Shown here one piece after another: positions 15,798 through 22,844 of a DNA stretch of 64,000 nucleotides (positions are counted from its first letter, which is position 1; each line of letters begins with the position of its first letter). The stretch lies in NCBI GenBank assembly GCA_947589025.1, contig CANQAY010000005.1, positions 42,684 through 106,683 of the forward strand, in the 5' to 3' direction. The translations under genes and the position numbers were made by a program. Under the pieces are notes generated by a model. It was given only the letters and a program-made list of their open reading frames with translations. It was not told the DNA's origin and ran no database searches. This DNA comes from an uncultured Clostridia bacterium. GTDB lineage: Bacteria > Bacillota > Clostridia > Christensenellales > UBA1242.

Positions 15798-16185
15798 TAT
15801 AACAAACATTTTCGGTAAACAAATCGGCAAACTTTGCTTGTTTTTCGCTGTTTGGGTTAACAACGTTGCTTGTGTCGTAAATTTCCATAAACATGCCGTT
15901 TGTTAAACGAATGAACATTGTGGGTTTGCTTTTATCTTTAGGGGTGCCAAAAAGTTTGCTAAACTTAACTTCGTTTTGTGGCACAATTTCCCCCACATAA
16001 TATGTGGCAACTTTTTCAAACATTTTAAGCCTGTGCTTGCCAACTTTGTTAAAGTTGCGGTCCCCATAGCCAACAACAAATTTATAGCAATTTTGCAGTG
16101 TAATTTGCTCGGCAGTTAGGTTGCACAAATCCACCAATTCACTTCTTCCGGGGGATAATTTATAAAATTCAATTAATCTTCTCAT
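15790..16185 (-). CDS. Hypothetical protein, 131 residues
   Basis: Not recognised. Starting at ATG 16185 gives MRRLIEFYKLSPG, a soluble mixed alpha/beta-looking protein with a MFIRLTNGMFMEIYDTSN segment. The frame stays open back to 16326, but the upstream extension would run through a TTGACA/TAATAT promoter and overlap the next gene, so I reject it. No Shine-Dalgarno; ATG is 7 bases from the -10, which suggests a leaderless message. It has its own terminator. It and the unknown gene upstream (16241-16903) may be functionally linked, but nothing in the sequence shows it. Confidence 0.7.
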   Translation of the reverse strand: MRRLIEFYKLSPGRSELVDLCNLTAEQITLQNCYKFVVGYGDRNFNKVGKHRLKMFEKVATYYVGEIVPQNEVKFSKLFGTPKDKSKPTMFIRLTNGMFMEIYDTSNVVNPNSEKQAKFADLFTENVCYTE

Positions 16186-16192
16186 ATTATAT

Positions 16193-16220
16193 ATATTATC
16201 ACAAACGCAAAATTTGTCAA
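16193..16220 (-). promoter_or_regulatory. Promoter giving a leaderless mRNA for the 131-residue unknown
   Basis: TTGACA (16220-16215), 16-bp spacer, TAATAT (16198-16193), 7 bases to ATG 16185. Confidence 0.72.
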
Positions 16221-16240
16221 TATTTAGCAAAAATTTTGGG

Positions 16241-16903
16241 TTAATAAAGCCCAAATTTTTTAGAATCCACATGCCCAGTTTTGTCAATGTCGCTAGGCGA
16301 AATAATAATGTCCCCTTCGCTGGCAAAACTTAAGCGAGAGGAAGGCGTTGTGTAAGTTATTGTTCCATTAATGGCATTGGGGTTGTTGCCCAAAAGATAA
16401 GTTCTAACATTTTGCGGCATGGATAAAATGAATGTGTTTTTGCCTTCAACTTTTGCGGTTATATAATAGCAATAAAAGGTTTGCACTTTTTCATTTGCCT
16501 TGTTAAAAACCACATCTTTAATGCTGTCGGAAGAAATTTCTTGCAAATCACTCACTGCATCTAACTCAGGGTGCGAATATTTAAAGTTGCGCTGATAAAA
16601 TTTTGTTTTTATTGGCTGAGCCTCGGCTGAAAATTCTGGCAAGGTTATATGATTAAGCTTTTTAATAATGCTATCAAAAACCGCACTTCTATCTTCAGAT
16701 AAAATTTTATAATGTTTTAAGCCCAGCGGTGCAGAAAAAAGTTCGACATTTTTGCCATTTATTTGCACCTGCTCATACATTCTGTAATAAATATCAAAAG
16801 ATTGCGCGCCCTTGTGCAAGCGCAATTTTTGCATGTTTAAATGTTCTTCAAAAATGTTAGTTTTATCATCATAATAAATTTTTACGCATCTAACAACCTT
16901 CAT
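16241..16903 (-). CDS. Hypothetical protein, 220 residues
   Basis: Not recognised. The protein starts MKVVRCVKIYYDDKTN at ATG 16903, with the Shine-Dalgarno AGAGGTGAG inside a very short UTR. No signal peptide, membrane helix or metal motif is seen. A YYRMYEQVQINGKNVELFSAPLG stretch and a C-terminal DIIISPSDIDKTGHVD segment are the most distinctive parts. The frame extends upstream to 16948, but that part covers the promoter, so it is not translated. Confidence 0.72.
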   Translation of the reverse strand: MKVVRCVKIYYDDKTNIFEEHLNMQKLRLHKGAQSFDIYYRMYEQVQINGKNVELFSAPLGLKHYKILSEDRSAVFDSIIKKLNHITLPEFSAEAQPIKTKFYQRNFKYSHPELDAVSDLQEISSDSIKDVVFNKANEKVQTFYCYYITAKVEGKNTFILSMPQNVRTYLLGNNPNAINGTITYTTPSSRLSFASEGDIIISPSDIDKTGHVDSKKFGLY

Positions 16904-16919
16904 ACTCACCTCTAATTTA

Positions 16920-16948
16920 ATTATAGCATTAAAAAGCCAAATAGTCAA
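16920..16948 (-). promoter_or_regulatory. Promoter of the 220-residue unknown
   Basis: TTGACT (16948-16943), 17-bp spacer, TATAAT (16925-16920). Predicted UTR of about 10 bases carries the Shine-Dalgarno. Confidence 0.8.
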
Positions 16949-16960
16949 TATAAAACAATA

Positions 16961-16985
16961 AAAATGGCATGCGCGCCATTTTTAT
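16961..16985 (-). terminator. Intrinsic terminator after rplA
   Basis: Minus strand AAAATGGC-GCGCAT-GCCATTTTT. It overlaps the rplA stop, so the ribosomal protein operon ends here without rplJ-rplL. Confidence 0.8.
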
Positions 16986-17671
16986 TTTTCTTGATAATTT
17001 AATTTTACGCTTGGGCCCATGGTGGTTGCAAGATAAACCGATTTTAAATAGGTGCCCTTTGCAGCTGCTGGTTTAGCTTTAATAATGGCATCCATAACGG
17101 TGGTTAGGTTTGTTAAAAGCCTATCTGCACCAAAGCTTACTTTGCCAATGCGCACATGAATGATGTTTTGTTTATCTAGCCTATATTCAACTTTACCAGC
17201 TTTAACATCTTTAACGGCCTTGGTAACATCCATGGTAACCGTTCCGCTTTTAGGGTTTGGCATTAAGCCCTTAGGGCCTAATATACGCGCACATCTACCC
17301 AAAGCGCCCATCATATCTGGGGTGGTGATGCACACGTCAAAGTCTAGCCAGTTGCCAGACATAATTTTTGCAATAATTTCATCATCGCCAACAATATCTG
17401 CGCCTGCTTTTCTGGCCTCTTCAGCCTTATCACCTTTAGCAATAACTAACACGCGCACTGTTTTACCCGTGCCTTCAGGCAAAACCACAACGCCACGCAC
17501 TTGTTGATCGGCATTACGGCCATCAACACCAAGTTTAACGTGAAGTTCAACTGTTTCATCAAACTTTGCCTTGCTGGTGGAAATAACTGTGTTAACTGCT
17601 TCTTTGCTATCGTATTGTTTGGTTTTATCCACAAGTTTAGAAGCCTCTACATAATTTTTACTTCTTTTCAT
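16982..17671 (-). CDS. rplA: Ribosomal protein uL1
   Basis: Large-subunit stalk protein that binds 23S rRNA helices 76-78 at the E site; in many bacteria it also represses its own operon. At 229 residues it has normal length, with the signatures [30 protein letters not shown], and [15 protein letters not shown] use ATG 17671 ([16 protein letters not shown], matching the family start). The frame runs back to 17719 only because it overlaps the end of rplK. The 14-base overlap with rplK and a GGAGG inside rplK suggest translational coupling. Confidence 0.96.
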   Translation of the reverse strand: MKRSKNYVEASKLVDKTKQYDSKEAVNTVISTSKAKFDETVELHVKLGVDGRNADQQVRGVVVLPEGTGKTVRVLVIAKGDKAEEARKAGADIVGDDEIIAKIMSGNWLDFDVCITTPDMMGALGRCARILGPKGLMPNPKSGTVTMDVTKAVKDVKAGKVEYRLDKQNIIHVRIGKVSFGADRLLTNLTTVMDAIIKAKPAAAKGTYLKSVYLATTMGPSVKLNYQEK

Positions 17672-18098
17672 TTTTCCAGCCCTCCACAACAACACCCATG
17701 CTTCTGCATGTGCCAGCAATCATGCTCATAGCAGCGTCTAAACTGCTTGCATTTAAATCTGGCATTTTGGTTTCTGCAATCTTTTTAAGTTGATCAACAG
17801 TAATTTTACCAACTTTATTACGGGATTTATCCGTACCTTTTTGCAAGCCTGCTTCTTTTAAAATTAAATCCACTGCAGGTGGTTGCTTTAAGATAAAAGT
17901 AAAACTTCTATCTTCAAAAATTGTGATAACACAAGGGATTGTGTATCCAACCATTTTTGCTGTTCTATCGTTAAATTCTTTAACAAAGCCTGCAATGTTA
18001 ATGCCATGTGGGCCTAATGAACTACCAACTGGTGGGCCCGGAGTGGCTTTAGCGGCAGGAAGTTGAATGTTAACAACAGCCTTAACTTTTTTTGCCAT
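17658..18098 (-). CDS. rplK: Ribosomal protein uL11
   Basis: Binds the GTPase-associated centre of 23S rRNA, and elsewhere is needed for RelA-type stringent response. The 146 residues carry the hallmark N-terminal [16 protein letters not shown] and the C-terminal [26 protein letters not shown]. The Shine-Dalgarno TAAGGAGG is strong. Its own promoter lies 110 bases upstream, so it is at least partly independent of nusG. Confidence 0.97.
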   Translation of the reverse strand: MAKKVKAVVNIQLPAAKATPGPPVGSSLGPHGINIAGFVKEFNDRTAKMVGYTIPCVITIFEDRSFTFILKQPPAVDLILKEAGLQKGTDKSRNKVGKITVDQLKKIAETKMPDLNASSLDAAMSMIAGTCRSMGVVVEGWKNEKK

Positions 18099-18116
18099 TT
18101 TATCCTCCTTATTATA

Positions 18117-18207
18117 ATGGTGTGGTTATAGAGTAAACCTCTCCCACAAAAGTTTGCTAACTAAGTTAGCGCAATAAAAAAACCTTTTAAATTTTTTTAC
18201 TGCTGTA
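18117..18207 (-). promoter_or_regulatory. rplK-rplA leader with possible L1 autoregulatory site
   Basis: Between promoter and rplK the minus strand can form two hairpins. One is the near-perfect palindrome GCTAAC-TTA-GTTAGC (18170-18156). The other pairs TGTGG with CCACA (18148-18121) around an asymmetric interior containing GGGAGAGG and TATAA. L1 often represses the rplK-rplA mRNA by binding a structure that mimics its 23S site, and the second hairpin is placed where such a site would be. The match to an L1 site is by general layout only. Confidence 0.4.
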
Positions 18208-18236
18208 AGTTTAGCATAAAGAAATTGGTTTGTCAA
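18208..18236 (-). promoter_or_regulatory. Promoter of rplK-rplA
   Basis: TTGACA (18236-18231), 17-bp spacer, TAAACT (18213-18208). Confidence 0.78.
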
Positions 18237-18253
18237 TAGATTTTTATAAATAT

Positions 18254-18598
18254 TTAACAATAATATTGTGCATTTTGATAGTTTAAATAGTTATATAATG
18301 CGTTTTTATAACCCTTTCCGCAAATTTCAAGCATGGTTTTTCTAAAGTGTTTTGTTAGCAATTTTAAATTAACTTTTGCGTTTAATTTTTTGTTAATCAT
18401 CAGTTCAAAATCGTTTTTTAGCACAAGTTCAAATTCGTCCAACTCGTGTGCCAAATTAAAAGTGCTCGTTTTATTTACAAACCTAAAAATGCGCACATCA
18501 AAGGCGTCCACCACCACGTAAACATCGTAATTTGCATAAATGGTTTTAAAAACATTTGCCACTTTAAGCAAATTGTCCACCGTGCCAAAAGAGTTCAT
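18254..18598 (-). CDS. Hypothetical protein between nusG and rplK, 114 residues
   Basis: Not recognised. I start at ATG 18598 (MNSFGTVDNLLKVANVFK); the frame is open to 18691, but that part overlaps the preceding gene by 62 bases. The protein has an alternating hydrophobic core (YDVYVVVDAFDVRIFRFV) and a basic C-terminal helix region (LLTKHFRKTMLEICGKGYKNALYNYLNY). There is no Shine-Dalgarno, so it may depend on coupling to the upstream gene, which ends 31 bases before. Its position inside the rpmG-secE-nusG/rplK block, where standard gene order has nothing, is the odd point. Confidence 0.55.
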   Translation of the reverse strand: MNSFGTVDNLLKVANVFKTIYANYDVYVVVDAFDVRIFRFVNKTSTFNLAHELDEFELVLKNDFELMINKKLNAKVNLKLLTKHFRKTMLEICGKGYKNALYNYLNYQNAQYYC

Positions 18599-18629
18599 AA
18601 TAATATGTATGAAAAAAGATTTAGTTAAG

Positions 18630-19031
18630 CTAAATCTCATCATTTGCCAAAAAATTAAGCCATGCAGTTTCCTCTTCATTATCTTTAACAAAAGCTGCCA
18701 ATTCGTCGTCGTAAGCCTTGCCTAAATTGTTAGATAAAAAGGTTTGCCAGTCTTTAGTTATTTTATCTTTAACATCGTCAGCCAAATTTGAAGAGCACTC
18801 AAACATATTGAATGATAGTTGAAACATTTCACCATAAAAGCCAACATTAACCTCGTTTGGGGCCAAAATTGTTATTTTAACTTGCTGGCAGTTGGGGCTT
18901 AAGAAAACTAAGCCAATGTGGGCCTGCACAATGTCGGCGTAAAACTTGCTAAACTTATTTGCCGAAATGCTTGCCAATTCCTCCGCAAGTTCCGCATCTT
19001 TATTATATAAATTAACAATTTGCTTTTTCAT
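18630..19031 (-). CDS. Hypothetical protein directly after nusG, 133 residues
   Basis: Not recognised. The ATG overlaps the nusG stop by one base (TAATG), so it is translated by re-initiation from nusG and belongs to the rpmG-secE-nusG operon. The protein is acidic and soluble, with an N-terminal helix (NKDAELAEELASISANKFSK) and a C-terminal acidic tail (DDELAAFVKDNEEETAWLNF). A segment QQVKITILAPNEVNVGFYGEMFQLSFN looks like paired beta-strands. No function can be assigned; the operon context hints at transcription or translation. Confidence 0.72.
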   Translation of the reverse strand: MKKQIVNLYNKDAELAEELASISANKFSKFYADIVQAHIGLVFLSPNCQQVKITILAPNEVNVGFYGEMFQLSFNMFECSSNLADDVKDKITKDWQTFLSNNLGKAYDDELAAFVKDNEEETAWLNFLANDEI

Positions 19032-19591
19032 TAGTTGTTGCTTACCCTAATTTGATTAAAGCCCAGTTCAACTTCACTAACTCGGCCAAACATTTCCACC
19101 ATAACGGTAACTTTTTGTTCGTTTTCGTTAACGGCTTTAACGGTGCCAACAAAGCTGTTTAGCGAGCCTTCAATAATTTCAACCATATCTCCCACTTTAA
19201 TGTTAAGTTCGGTTTTAATTTGGTTAGATTTTATTCCGTTTAAGCCCATTCTGCGCTCTTCATCATCGCTTAAACAAATTGGCCTGCCGGCTGGGCCAAC
19301 AAAGCTGGAAATGTACATTGTTCGCGTAACGGCGTGCCAAATATCATCACCATAAATCATTTTAACAAAAATGTAGCCCGGCATGGTTTTTTTAGGCACA
19401 AGCACCTTTTTGCCACGCTTTTCTTCCAGCACATCTTCCATAGGAATAACAATATCAAAAATGCGCTGTTCAAGGCCATATTTTTCAATGGTATTTTCCA
19501 AGTTTTGTTTTGCAACATTTTCGTAGCCGGAATAAACTTTAAGTGCATACCATTTTGGTTCGGTATCAATATTTTTATCTACAATTGCCAT
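19031..19591 (-). CDS. nusG: Transcription termination/antitermination factor NusG
   Basis: 186 residues with an N-terminal NGN domain that contacts RNA polymerase (KWYALKVYSGYENVAKQNLEN, then the MPGYIFVKM and FVGPAGRPICLSDDE signatures) and a C-terminal KOW domain (VGDMVEIIEGSLNSFVGTVKAVN) that links polymerase to ribosomal S10 or Rho. Third gene of rpmG-secE-nusG, 19 bases after secE, with the Shine-Dalgarno AAGGAG. Length is normal. Confidence 0.97.
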   Translation of the reverse strand: MAIVDKNIDTEPKWYALKVYSGYENVAKQNLENTIEKYGLEQRIFDIVIPMEDVLEEKRGKKVLVPKKTMPGYIFVKMIYGDDIWHAVTRTMYISSFVGPAGRPICLSDDEERRMGLNGIKSNQIKTELNIKVGDMVEIIEGSLNSFVGTVKAVNENEQKVTVMVEMFGRVSEVELGFNQIRVSNN

Positions 19592-19610
19592 AAATTCTCC
19601 TTACAATAAA

Positions 19611-20012
19611 TTAAAACAAAAATCCGGTTAGCCAAGCGCACAACCTATCCAAGCCAAAAATTACCAAGGTAAAAACCAAAACAACAACCAAAACTATGCC
19701 GGTTTGTTTAACCACATCTTTAAATTTTGGCCAAGTAACTTTTTTTAGCTCGCCGCCAGTGTCTTTAAGTGATTTTACAAACTTGTTTGGTTTTTTTGTT
19801 TTTTCTTTTTTCTTTTTAACGTCCTTTGCCTTAACTTCAACAACCTTGTTTTTTTCTTTTTTGTCAACTTTAGAACTGTTTTCAGCCTGAGGTTGTGTTT
19901 GTTCTGCCGCTAAATTAGGCTCAACTTTTGCCTCTGCTTCAACATTGTTTTCATCTGTAATTGCGGGGGCAACCGCTTGTTTTTTTGCAGATTTGTTTTT
20001 CTTTTTAGACAT
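19611..20012 (-). CDS. secE: Preprotein translocase subunit SecE with charged N-terminal extension
   Basis: Small membrane subunit that clamps SecY in the Sec translocon. The conserved part is C-terminal: the amphipathic GGELKKVTWPKFKDVVKQTGIV stretch and then one membrane helix (about 108-128). Bacterial single-helix SecE is usually 60-75 residues. Here about 70 additional N-terminal residues rich in Lys, Glu, Ala and Gln form a low-complexity cytoplasmic extension. Start ATG 20012 (MSKKKNKSAKK) has AGGAG at good spacing; the GTG two codons earlier overlaps it. The Shine-Dalgarno lies in the end of rpmG. Confidence 0.93.
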   Translation of the reverse strand: MSKKKNKSAKKQAVAPAITDENNVEAEAKVEPNLAAEQTQPQAENSSKVDKKEKNKVVEVKAKDVKKKKEKTKKPNKFVKSLKDTGGELKKVTWPKFKDVVKQTGIVLVVVLVFTLVIFGLDRLCAWLTGFLF

Positions 20013-20020
20013 ATTCACTC

Positions 20021-20191
20021 CTATTTAGTTTCTTTATGGGTGGTTGTTTTTTTGCAAGTTGGGCAGTATTTTTTTAGTTCCATCCTGTCAGGGTCGTTAG
20101 CCTTGTTTTTGGTGGAAGTGTAATTTCTGTTCTTGCATTCGGTGCATTCAAAAATAACCTTATCTCTTTTAGATTTTTTAGCCTTTGCCAT
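20021..20191 (-). CDS. rpmG: Ribosomal protein bL33
   Basis: 56 residues. It carries the zinc-binding pairs CTEC (16-19) and CPTC (43-46) and the family pattern [10 protein letters not shown] and [16 protein letters not shown]. This is the Cys-containing (C+) version of bL33. It heads the rpmG-secE-nusG operon with the Shine-Dalgarno AAGGAG, and its TAG stop overlaps the secE Shine-Dalgarno. Confidence 0.95.
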   Translation of the reverse strand: MAKAKKSKRDKVIFECTECKNRNYTSTKNKANDPDRMELKKYCPTCKKTTTHKETK

Positions 20192-20218
20192 AATATCTCC
20201 TTTTATTAACTAGGTATT

Positions 20219-20269
20219 AAAAAAACACCCGTTTTTAAGTGCAATAGTATATTAACACAAAAACGAGTG
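20219..20269 (-). terminator. Terminator of the upstream membrane-protein gene, overlapping the rpmG promoter
   Basis: Minus strand CACTCGTTTTT (20269-20259) pairs with AAAAACGGGTG (20236-20226), 11 pairs, then a run of T. The 5' arm and loop hold the spacer and -10 of the rpmG promoter. Confidence 0.75.
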
Positions 20270-20277
20270 GTTGTCAA
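20249..20277 (-). promoter_or_regulatory. Promoter of rpmG-secE-nusG
   Basis: TTGACA (20277-20272), 17-bp spacer, TAATAT (20254-20249). It is nested in the terminator of the gene before. Confidence 0.85.
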
Positions 20278-20303
20278 CACAATTTTAAAAATTTTTAAAA
20301 ATT

Positions 20304-20912
20304 TTAATTTTCGCTTTGTTCGTCGTCAGTTTTTGGCAAAAAGTTGGCTTCGTCATTTGGCGCATAATCTTCTGCGGTTAAAATAACGGGTGCTTCAACT
20401 GGCTCTTCTTTAACATTTTCAAAAAGTGATTGCTCGTATGCTTTAGAAGGTTTATCTTGCAAGCTGCCGTTAGAAAGCTCTTTGTTCGTTTTAGGTTTAA
20501 CCCTTTTTTCTTTTTTAGTGTTAAATGCAGCCTCGCCAAAATCTAACTTTTTGCCGTTGCGCTCTAGCACCCACCTAACAACAACATAAACAAAGGCAAA
20601 CAGTGCCAAAACTGTAACCACGCTTTGATAAACCAAAACGCCTTTATCCAAAACAACATCTACCAGCACTTCACCAATAAAGAACAAAACAAATTCAAGC
20701 ACCAAAAATGCTGCGGTTATTATGTAAATGTCTAAAACGCGTTTTCTAATAGATTTATCTTTAAAAAACACATAGCTAATAACCGAAAACAGGCCAAGCA
20801 TTAACACAAACGCAACGCCCACGCCATAAAATAGGCAAAACGACCTAAACGCAAGCGAAATGCCCAAAAGGCACATGCTTAAAATAAAAGTTAATTTTAA
20901 ATTCTTTTCCAT
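20304..20912 (-). CDS. Membrane protein of unknown function, 202 residues
   Basis: Four predicted membrane helices (about 8-24, 28-49, 64-86, 92-112), followed by a hydrophilic cytoplasmic tail of about 85 residues that is basic first (KKEKRVKPKTNKE) and acidic later (NVKEEPVEAP and TDDEQSEN). No family recognised. It has a good Shine-Dalgarno (AGGAG) and its own promoter, and is followed by a strong terminator, so it is monocistronic. A helix bundle plus charged tail fits a small membrane anchor, but this is guesswork. Confidence 0.75.
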   Translation of the reverse strand: MEKNLKLTFILSMCLLGISLAFRSFCLFYGVGVAFVLMLGLFSVISYVFFKDKSIRKRVLDIYIITAAFLVLEFVLFFIGEVLVDVVLDKGVLVYQSVVTVLALFAFVYVVVRWVLERNGKKLDFGEAAFNTKKEKRVKPKTNKELSNGSLQDKPSKAYEQSLFENVKEEPVEAPVILTAEDYAPNDEANFLPKTDDEQSEN

Positions 20913-20928
20913 AAAAACTCCTATTTAT

Positions 20929-20957
20929 ATTATATCAATAAAAAATGAATTTGGCAA
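20929..20957 (-). promoter_or_regulatory. Promoter of the 202-residue membrane protein gene
   Basis: TTGCCA (20957-20952), 17-bp spacer, TATAAT (20934-20929). Confidence 0.75.
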
Positions 20958-21073
20958 TAAAAATTTTGCCCTTTTGCCGCTTAAAGCGTTAAAAATTGCG
21001 CAAAAAGGCTAAAAATTGTCATAATTTGGATAAATTTTTGTGTTTGCCTTTACAATTAAAGTAGGAGAATGCT

Positions 21074-21289
21074 ATGAACGAATTATTAGATTTAGCCTTA
21101 AAGCGCATTGCCGAACTTGAAAAAAAATTGGAGCGCTATTACAAGATGTTGGACATTACAAATGAGTTAGATTTCATTTTAAATGGCAACTACATTTTAA
21201 ACGAAAATTTATCCGATATTTTAAGCGGAAATTACACTTTGGGAGGTAAAAATGCAAAATATAGAAACACTAAAACAAGAGTTAATTAA
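21074..21289 (+). CDS. Small coiled-coil protein ahead of the phage-tail-like gene, 71 residues
   Basis: The first 25 residues form an amphipathic heptad helix (NELLDLALKRIAELEKKLERYYKML), which then runs into a polar segment with GNYILNENLSDILSGNYTLGG, two similar NGNY/SGNY turns. The Shine-Dalgarno GGAG precedes ATG 21074. The last 38 bases overlap the next gene, whose own strong Shine-Dalgarno (GGGAGG) lies inside this ORF, a compact phage-like arrangement. Small coiled-coil partners next to fibre genes occur in phages; the specific role is unknown. Confidence 0.7.
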   Translation: MNELLDLALKRIAELEKKLERYYKMLDITNELDFILNGNYILNENLSDILSGNYTLGGKNAKYRNTKTRVN

Positions 21290-22844
21290 TCAAAAGGCGG
21301 AAATTGAGGCAAAAGGCGGCTCGGTTGAAGTTGCCGGGCTTAACCCTAGCCCAGCCGAAATAACCGAAGGCATTAAAACCATTATTGGGGCGGATTTATC
21401 CGATGCCACGGCAAAAATTTCCGATGTGCTTTCGGGCAAAACATTTTATGCGGGCGGCAGAACAAAAAAGATGGGCACCCTAACCCGGGCAGACACCCAA
21501 ACGGCAACCGCTAAGGCAGACGATGTTGCCGCGGGCAAAACCTTCTTTGCCGGTAACGACACCATTAAAACAGGCAACTATATTAAGCCCGATTATAACC
21601 TAACCACCGCCGAAGAGAGCGATGTTATTGAAGGAAAAACTTTTTACTCTAAAAACAATCAGCTTAAAACGGGCAGCCTAATTAAACTAGATGTTTCGGT
21701 TGCCAACGCTTTAGAGGGTGATGTTTTGGCGGGCAAAACCTTTTTTGCCGGTGACGAAACATTAAAAACCGGCAGTTTAACAAAAGCGGATACTGCCAGT
21801 GCCAACGCAACCGAAAAAGATGTTGCGGCGGGCAAAACTTTCTTTGCAGGAAATGACGAATTAAAAACGGGCAAGTTGGAAGTAATAGACCCATCCAACG
21901 CCACAGCAACCGAACGAGATGTTAAAAAGGGCAAAACATTTTATGCGGGCAACAACACACTAAAAACTGGCACGCTGGAAGAAGGCGGCTCGGGCGGAGG
22001 CAGCGAAGAAGGCGTTCCTATCGAACTTTTTAAAGATTTGTTCTTTTATGAATATAACAAACCACCAGAAAATGTGCACAGCTATAAAATAACCATACCC
22101 GACTATATTAACAATGTTAAGGCCTATCAATTTTACAAGGTGCGCCATGAGCTTGAAGTGGATTTGCACGACCACATAAACGTTTTAGGAGATTTTTGTT
22201 TTAGCGATGGCTATAGCACCAAAGTTAACAATGTGGAAAACAGCAATGTTAAAACGTTGCAACAATATTGTTTTAAAACCGTTGATATGGATGTAAATTC
22301 TTTGCCAGACACGGTAACAAAATTTGGAGATTTCTGCATGCTTAACTGCATAGTAAAACGCAACACAAATGTTATTAACATGCCAAATAGAGATGGCGTT
22401 ACTTATGGGGCTGGGGTTTACAAATGCAACTCGCAAGTTTATGTGGATACATTAAATTTTACCTCTTATTGGAAATATAACTATCTGCCACAATCATTTT
22501 TTGAAAGAATACATTTTAACTGCGACTTTGTTGTGCCAGAAAATGTAACAACCGTTCAGCAAAGCTTTAACAGTTATGGCAGCTTTAACCATGTAACCAT
22601 AACAAAAAATGTTACAAGCTTGGGAGTATTTGCTTTTGGCGGCCCGGCTATTGGCTATGAAGAGTGCATAGACTTTACATTTTTGGGTGATGTTCCACCA
22701 ACATTTGACCTTGGATGCCTGCCTGTTAATAGGGCGGAAATGGGGCTTAAAATTTATGTGCCAGATAACTCGCTAGATATTTACACCAAAAACTTAAAAA
22801 CTGTGGCAAATTTTACAGTTTTGCCATTAAGTCAAAAACCATAG
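21252..22844 (+). CDS. Phage tail-fibre-like repeat protein with BspA-like C-terminal region
   Basis: 530 residues, no signal peptide. Residues about 47-244 are six 33-residue repeats with the core DV..GKTF.AGN..LKTG; the GKTF glycine falls at 62, 95, 128, 161, 194 and 227, exactly periodic. This repeat is common in tail or head-fibre proteins of phages of gut Firmicutes. A Gly/Ser/Glu linker (about 244-256) leads to a C-terminal part with leucine-rich/BspA-type flavour (VPENVTTVQQSF, HVTITKNVTSLGVFAF, LKIYVPDNSLDIYTKN). No capsid, terminase or lysis gene is nearby, so it is an orphan: a domesticated or remnant phage gene, or a secreted binder using an unrecognised route. Confidence 0.75.
   Translation: MQNIETLKQELINQKAEIEAKGGSVEVAGLNPSPAEITEGIKTIIGADLSDATAKISDVLSGKTFYAGGRTKKMGTLTRADTQTATAKADDVAAGKTFFAGNDTIKTGNYIKPDYNLTTAEESDVIEGKTFYSKNNQLKTGSLIKLDVSVANALEGDVLAGKTFFAGDETLKTGSLTKADTASANATEKDVAAGKTFFAGNDELKTGKLEVIDPSNATATERDVKKGKTFYAGNNTLKTGTLEEGGSGGGSEEGVPIELFKDLFFYEYNKPPENVHSYKITIPDYINNVKAYQFYKVRHELEVDLHDHINVLGDFCFSDGYSTKVNNVENSNVKTLQQYCFKTVDMDVNSLPDTVTKFGDFCMLNCIVKRNTNVINMPNRDGVTYGAGVYKCNSQVYVDTLNFTSYWKYNYLPQSFFERIHFNCDFVVPENVTTVQQSFNSYGSFNHVTITKNVTSLGVFAFGGPAIGYEECIDFTFLGDVPPTFDLGCLPVNRAEMGLKIYVPDNSLDIYTKNLKTVANFTVLPLSQKP
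21390..21983 (+). repeat. Six in-frame 99-bp coding repeats
   Basis: DNA encoding the six 33-residue GKTF/LKTG units of the phage-tail-like protein. Units are diverged at the DNA level but keep exact 99-bp spacing. Confidence 0.85.

Noticed and set aside
16186-16326. N-terminal extension of the 131-residue unknown
   Set aside because: Covers a TTGACA/TAATAT promoter and overlaps the preceding gene. The same reasoning trims the extended frames at 14067-14084, 16904-16948, 36042-36131 and 57063-57149.
21074-22844. Prophage
   Set aside because: Only a fibre-like gene and a small ORF; no terminase, capsid, integrase or lysis gene and no attachment repeats seen.
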